From Lasioglossum baleicum (Eukaryota > Arthropoda > Insecta > Hymenoptera > Halictidae): a stretch of DNA of 64,000 bases. The position numbers were made by a program, and so were the translations under genes. The stretch lies in NCBI RefSeq assembly GCF_051020765.1, contig NW_027469104.1, positions 1-64,000 of the forward strand, written 5' to 3'. Of the stretch, positions 62,911-64,000 are shown piece after piece. The notes under the pieces are model-generated. The model saw nothing but the letters and a program-made list of their open reading frames with translations. It was not told the DNA's origin and searched no databases. The stretch's first letter is position 1. Every line of letters starts with the position of its first letter.

Positions 62911-64000
62911 TTATGCGTTATGCGTTATGCGTTATGCGTTATGCGTTATGCGTTATGCGTTATGCGTTATGCGTTATGCGTTATGCGTTATGCGTTATGC
63001 GTTATGCGTTATGCGTTATGCGTTATGCGTTATGCGTTATGCGTTATGCGTTATGCGTTATGCGTTATGCGTTATGCGTTATGCGTTATGCGTTATGCGT
63101 TATGCGTTATGCGTTATGCGTTATGCGTTATGCGTTATGCGTTATGCGTTATGCGTTATGCGTTATGCGTTATGCGTTATGCGTTATGCGTTATGCGTTA
63201 TGCGTTATGCGTTATGCGTTATGCGTTATGCGTTATGCTTTATGCGTTATGCGTTATGCGTTATGCGTTATGCGTTATGCGTTATGCGTTATGCGTTATG
63301 CGTTATGCGTTATGCGTTATGCGTTATGCGTTATGCGTTATGCGTTATGCGTTATGCGTTATGCGTTATGCGTTATGCGTTATGCGTTATGCGTTATGCG
63401 TTATGCGTTATGCGTTATGCGTTATGCGTTATGCGTTATGCGTTATGCGTTATGCGTTATGCGTTTGCGTTATGCGTTATGCGTTATGCGTTATGCGTTA
63501 TGCGTTATGCGTTATGCGTTATGCGTTATGCGTTATGCGTTATGCGTTATGCGTTATGCGTTATGCGTTATGCGTTATGCGTTATGCGTTATGCGTTATG
63601 CGTTATGCGTTATGCGTTATGCGTTATGCGTTATCCGTTATGCGTTATGCGTTATGCGTTATGCGTTATGCGTTATGCGTTATTTGTTAAGCGTTATGCG
63701 TTAAGCGATATGCGTCATTCGTTATGCGTTATGCGTTATGCGTTATGCGATATGCGTCATTCGTTATGCGTTATCCGTTATGCGTTATGCGTTATGCGTT
63801 ATGCGTTATGCGTTATGCGTTATGCGTTATGCGTTATGCGTTACGCGTTATGCGTTATGCGTTATGCGTTATCCGTTATGCGTTACGCGTTATGCGTTAT
63901 GCGTTATGCGTTATGCGTCATGCGTTATCCGTTATGCGTTATGCGTTATGCGTTATGCGTTATGCGTTATGCGTTATGCGTTATGCGTTATGCGTTACGC
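62911..64000 (+). repeat. Right-edge block, mostly pure TTATGCG
   Basis: Pure runs of 46 units (62911-63232) and 32 units (63240-63463) separated by TTATGCT, then a phase slip at 63464 and a 23-unit run. From 63680 the pattern changes: TTATTTG, two TTAAGCG units and two ATATGCG-TCATTCG pairs (63708-63721, 63750-63763). TCATTCG is not seen elsewhere in the window. The array continues past the window end. Confidence 0.85.
63464..63469 (+). other. Phase slip 3: 1-bp deletion (TTTGCG)
   Basis: The same 6-base unit as at 5932, here inside a pure run. Unit starts change from class 2 to class 1 modulo 7 through the window end. Confidence 0.95.

Larger units (their letters stand above)
1..64000 (+). 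repeat. Heptanucleotide satellite array, unit TTATGCG
   Basis: Every part of the window reads as head-to-tail 7-bp units related to TTATGCG, with no unique sequence and no inverted segment seen. Exact TTATGCG units are the clear majority; the rest mostly differ by one or two substitutions. The strand shown is T/G-rich (3 T, 2 G, 1 A, 1 C per unit) and has one CpG per unit. The array begins and ends mid-repeat, so its true length is greater than the window. No gene, RNA gene or mobile element interrupts it. A eukaryotic heterochromatic satellite is the best interpretation (inference); the species and chromosomal location cannot be read from the sequence. Confidence 0.98.

Noticed and set aside
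1..64000. CRISPR array
   Set aside because: There are no unique spacers between conserved repeats. The sequence is contiguous 7-bp tandem units.
1..64000. Telomeric repeat
   Set aside because: The unit has no GG or GGG run in its consensus and matches no telomere class known to me (TTAGGG, TTTAGGG, TTAGG and others). The TTATGGG variant resembles part of the Allium telomere unit (CTCGGTTATGGG) but occurs only as isolated units.
1..64000. Cyanobacterial short tandemly repeated heptanucleotides
   Set aside because: Those families are also 7-bp, but their arrays are short and lie between genes. Sixty-four kb without a gene does not fit a compact bacterial genome.
1..64000. Pure assembly or sequencing artefact
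   Set aside because: Not fully excludable, but private variants shared at exact offsets (e.g. TTACGCC 43388/47630, TTTTGAC x4) and only three phase slips are hard to get from noisy reads or random misassembly. Run lengths and copy numbers of the larger repeats remain the least certain part.

Overview
The whole 64,000-bp window is a single, uninterrupted tandem array of a 7-bp unit, TTATGCG (reverse complement CGCATAA), about 9,140 copies long. It runs off both window edges and has one orientation throughout. I find no supportable protein gene, RNA gene, transposon, CRISPR array, promoter or terminator. A megasatellite of this size and layered organisation points to eukaryotic heterochromatin (centromeric, pericentromeric, subtelomeric, or a B or sex chromosome). 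The sequence itself does not identify the taxon.

The array is not homogeneous. Variant heptamers (e.g. TTACGCG, TTATCCG, TTATTCG, TTATGTG, TTATGCA, TTAAGCG, TTATGGG, ATATGCG, TCATGCG, TAATGCG, TTAGGCG) recur in fixed orders and form named cassettes. Alpha starts with TTAAGCA and carries two strongly diverged unit triplets centred on TTTTTCA and TTTTCCA. Beta is centred on TTGTGCT-TTACGGG. Gamma is TTATGAG-TAATGTG followed by TCATGCG. The cassettes are built into modules of constant length (294 bp x3, 336 bp x8, fused alpha-beta x3), and these into higher-order repeats of about 1.5-5 kb. Runs of pure TTATGCG between modules vary from about 10 to 93 units among homologous positions.

Layout: 1-6.0 kb, mixed alpha/beta/gamma with internal duplication at +3.4 kb. 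6.0-9.06 kb, alpha-prime rich. 9.06-15.0 kb, a two-copy 3.5-kb repeat. 15.0-17.4 kb, a second copy of 3.6-5.8 kb, displaced 11.4-11.6 kb. 17.4-24.3 kb, transition and a four-copy family marked by TTTTGAC. 24.3-32.0 kb, short tandem duplications (259 bp, 1,183 bp). 32.0-39.4 kb, a two-copy 4.1-kb repeat. 39.4-42.3 kb, a 1,463-bp tandem pair. 43.0-55.7 kb, three copies of a 4.2-5.0-kb repeat. 56.6-62.9 kb, three copies of a 1.7-2.3-kb repeat. 62.9-64.0 kb, mostly pure repeat with new variants at the edge.

The heptamer phase slips only three times (73/74, 5,932, 63,464); every other length change inspected is a whole number of units. Because 7 is not a multiple of 3, all three forward frames read the same seven-residue cycle without stops, while every reverse frame has a stop each 21 nt. 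The long forward open frames are therefore a trivial consequence of the repeat.
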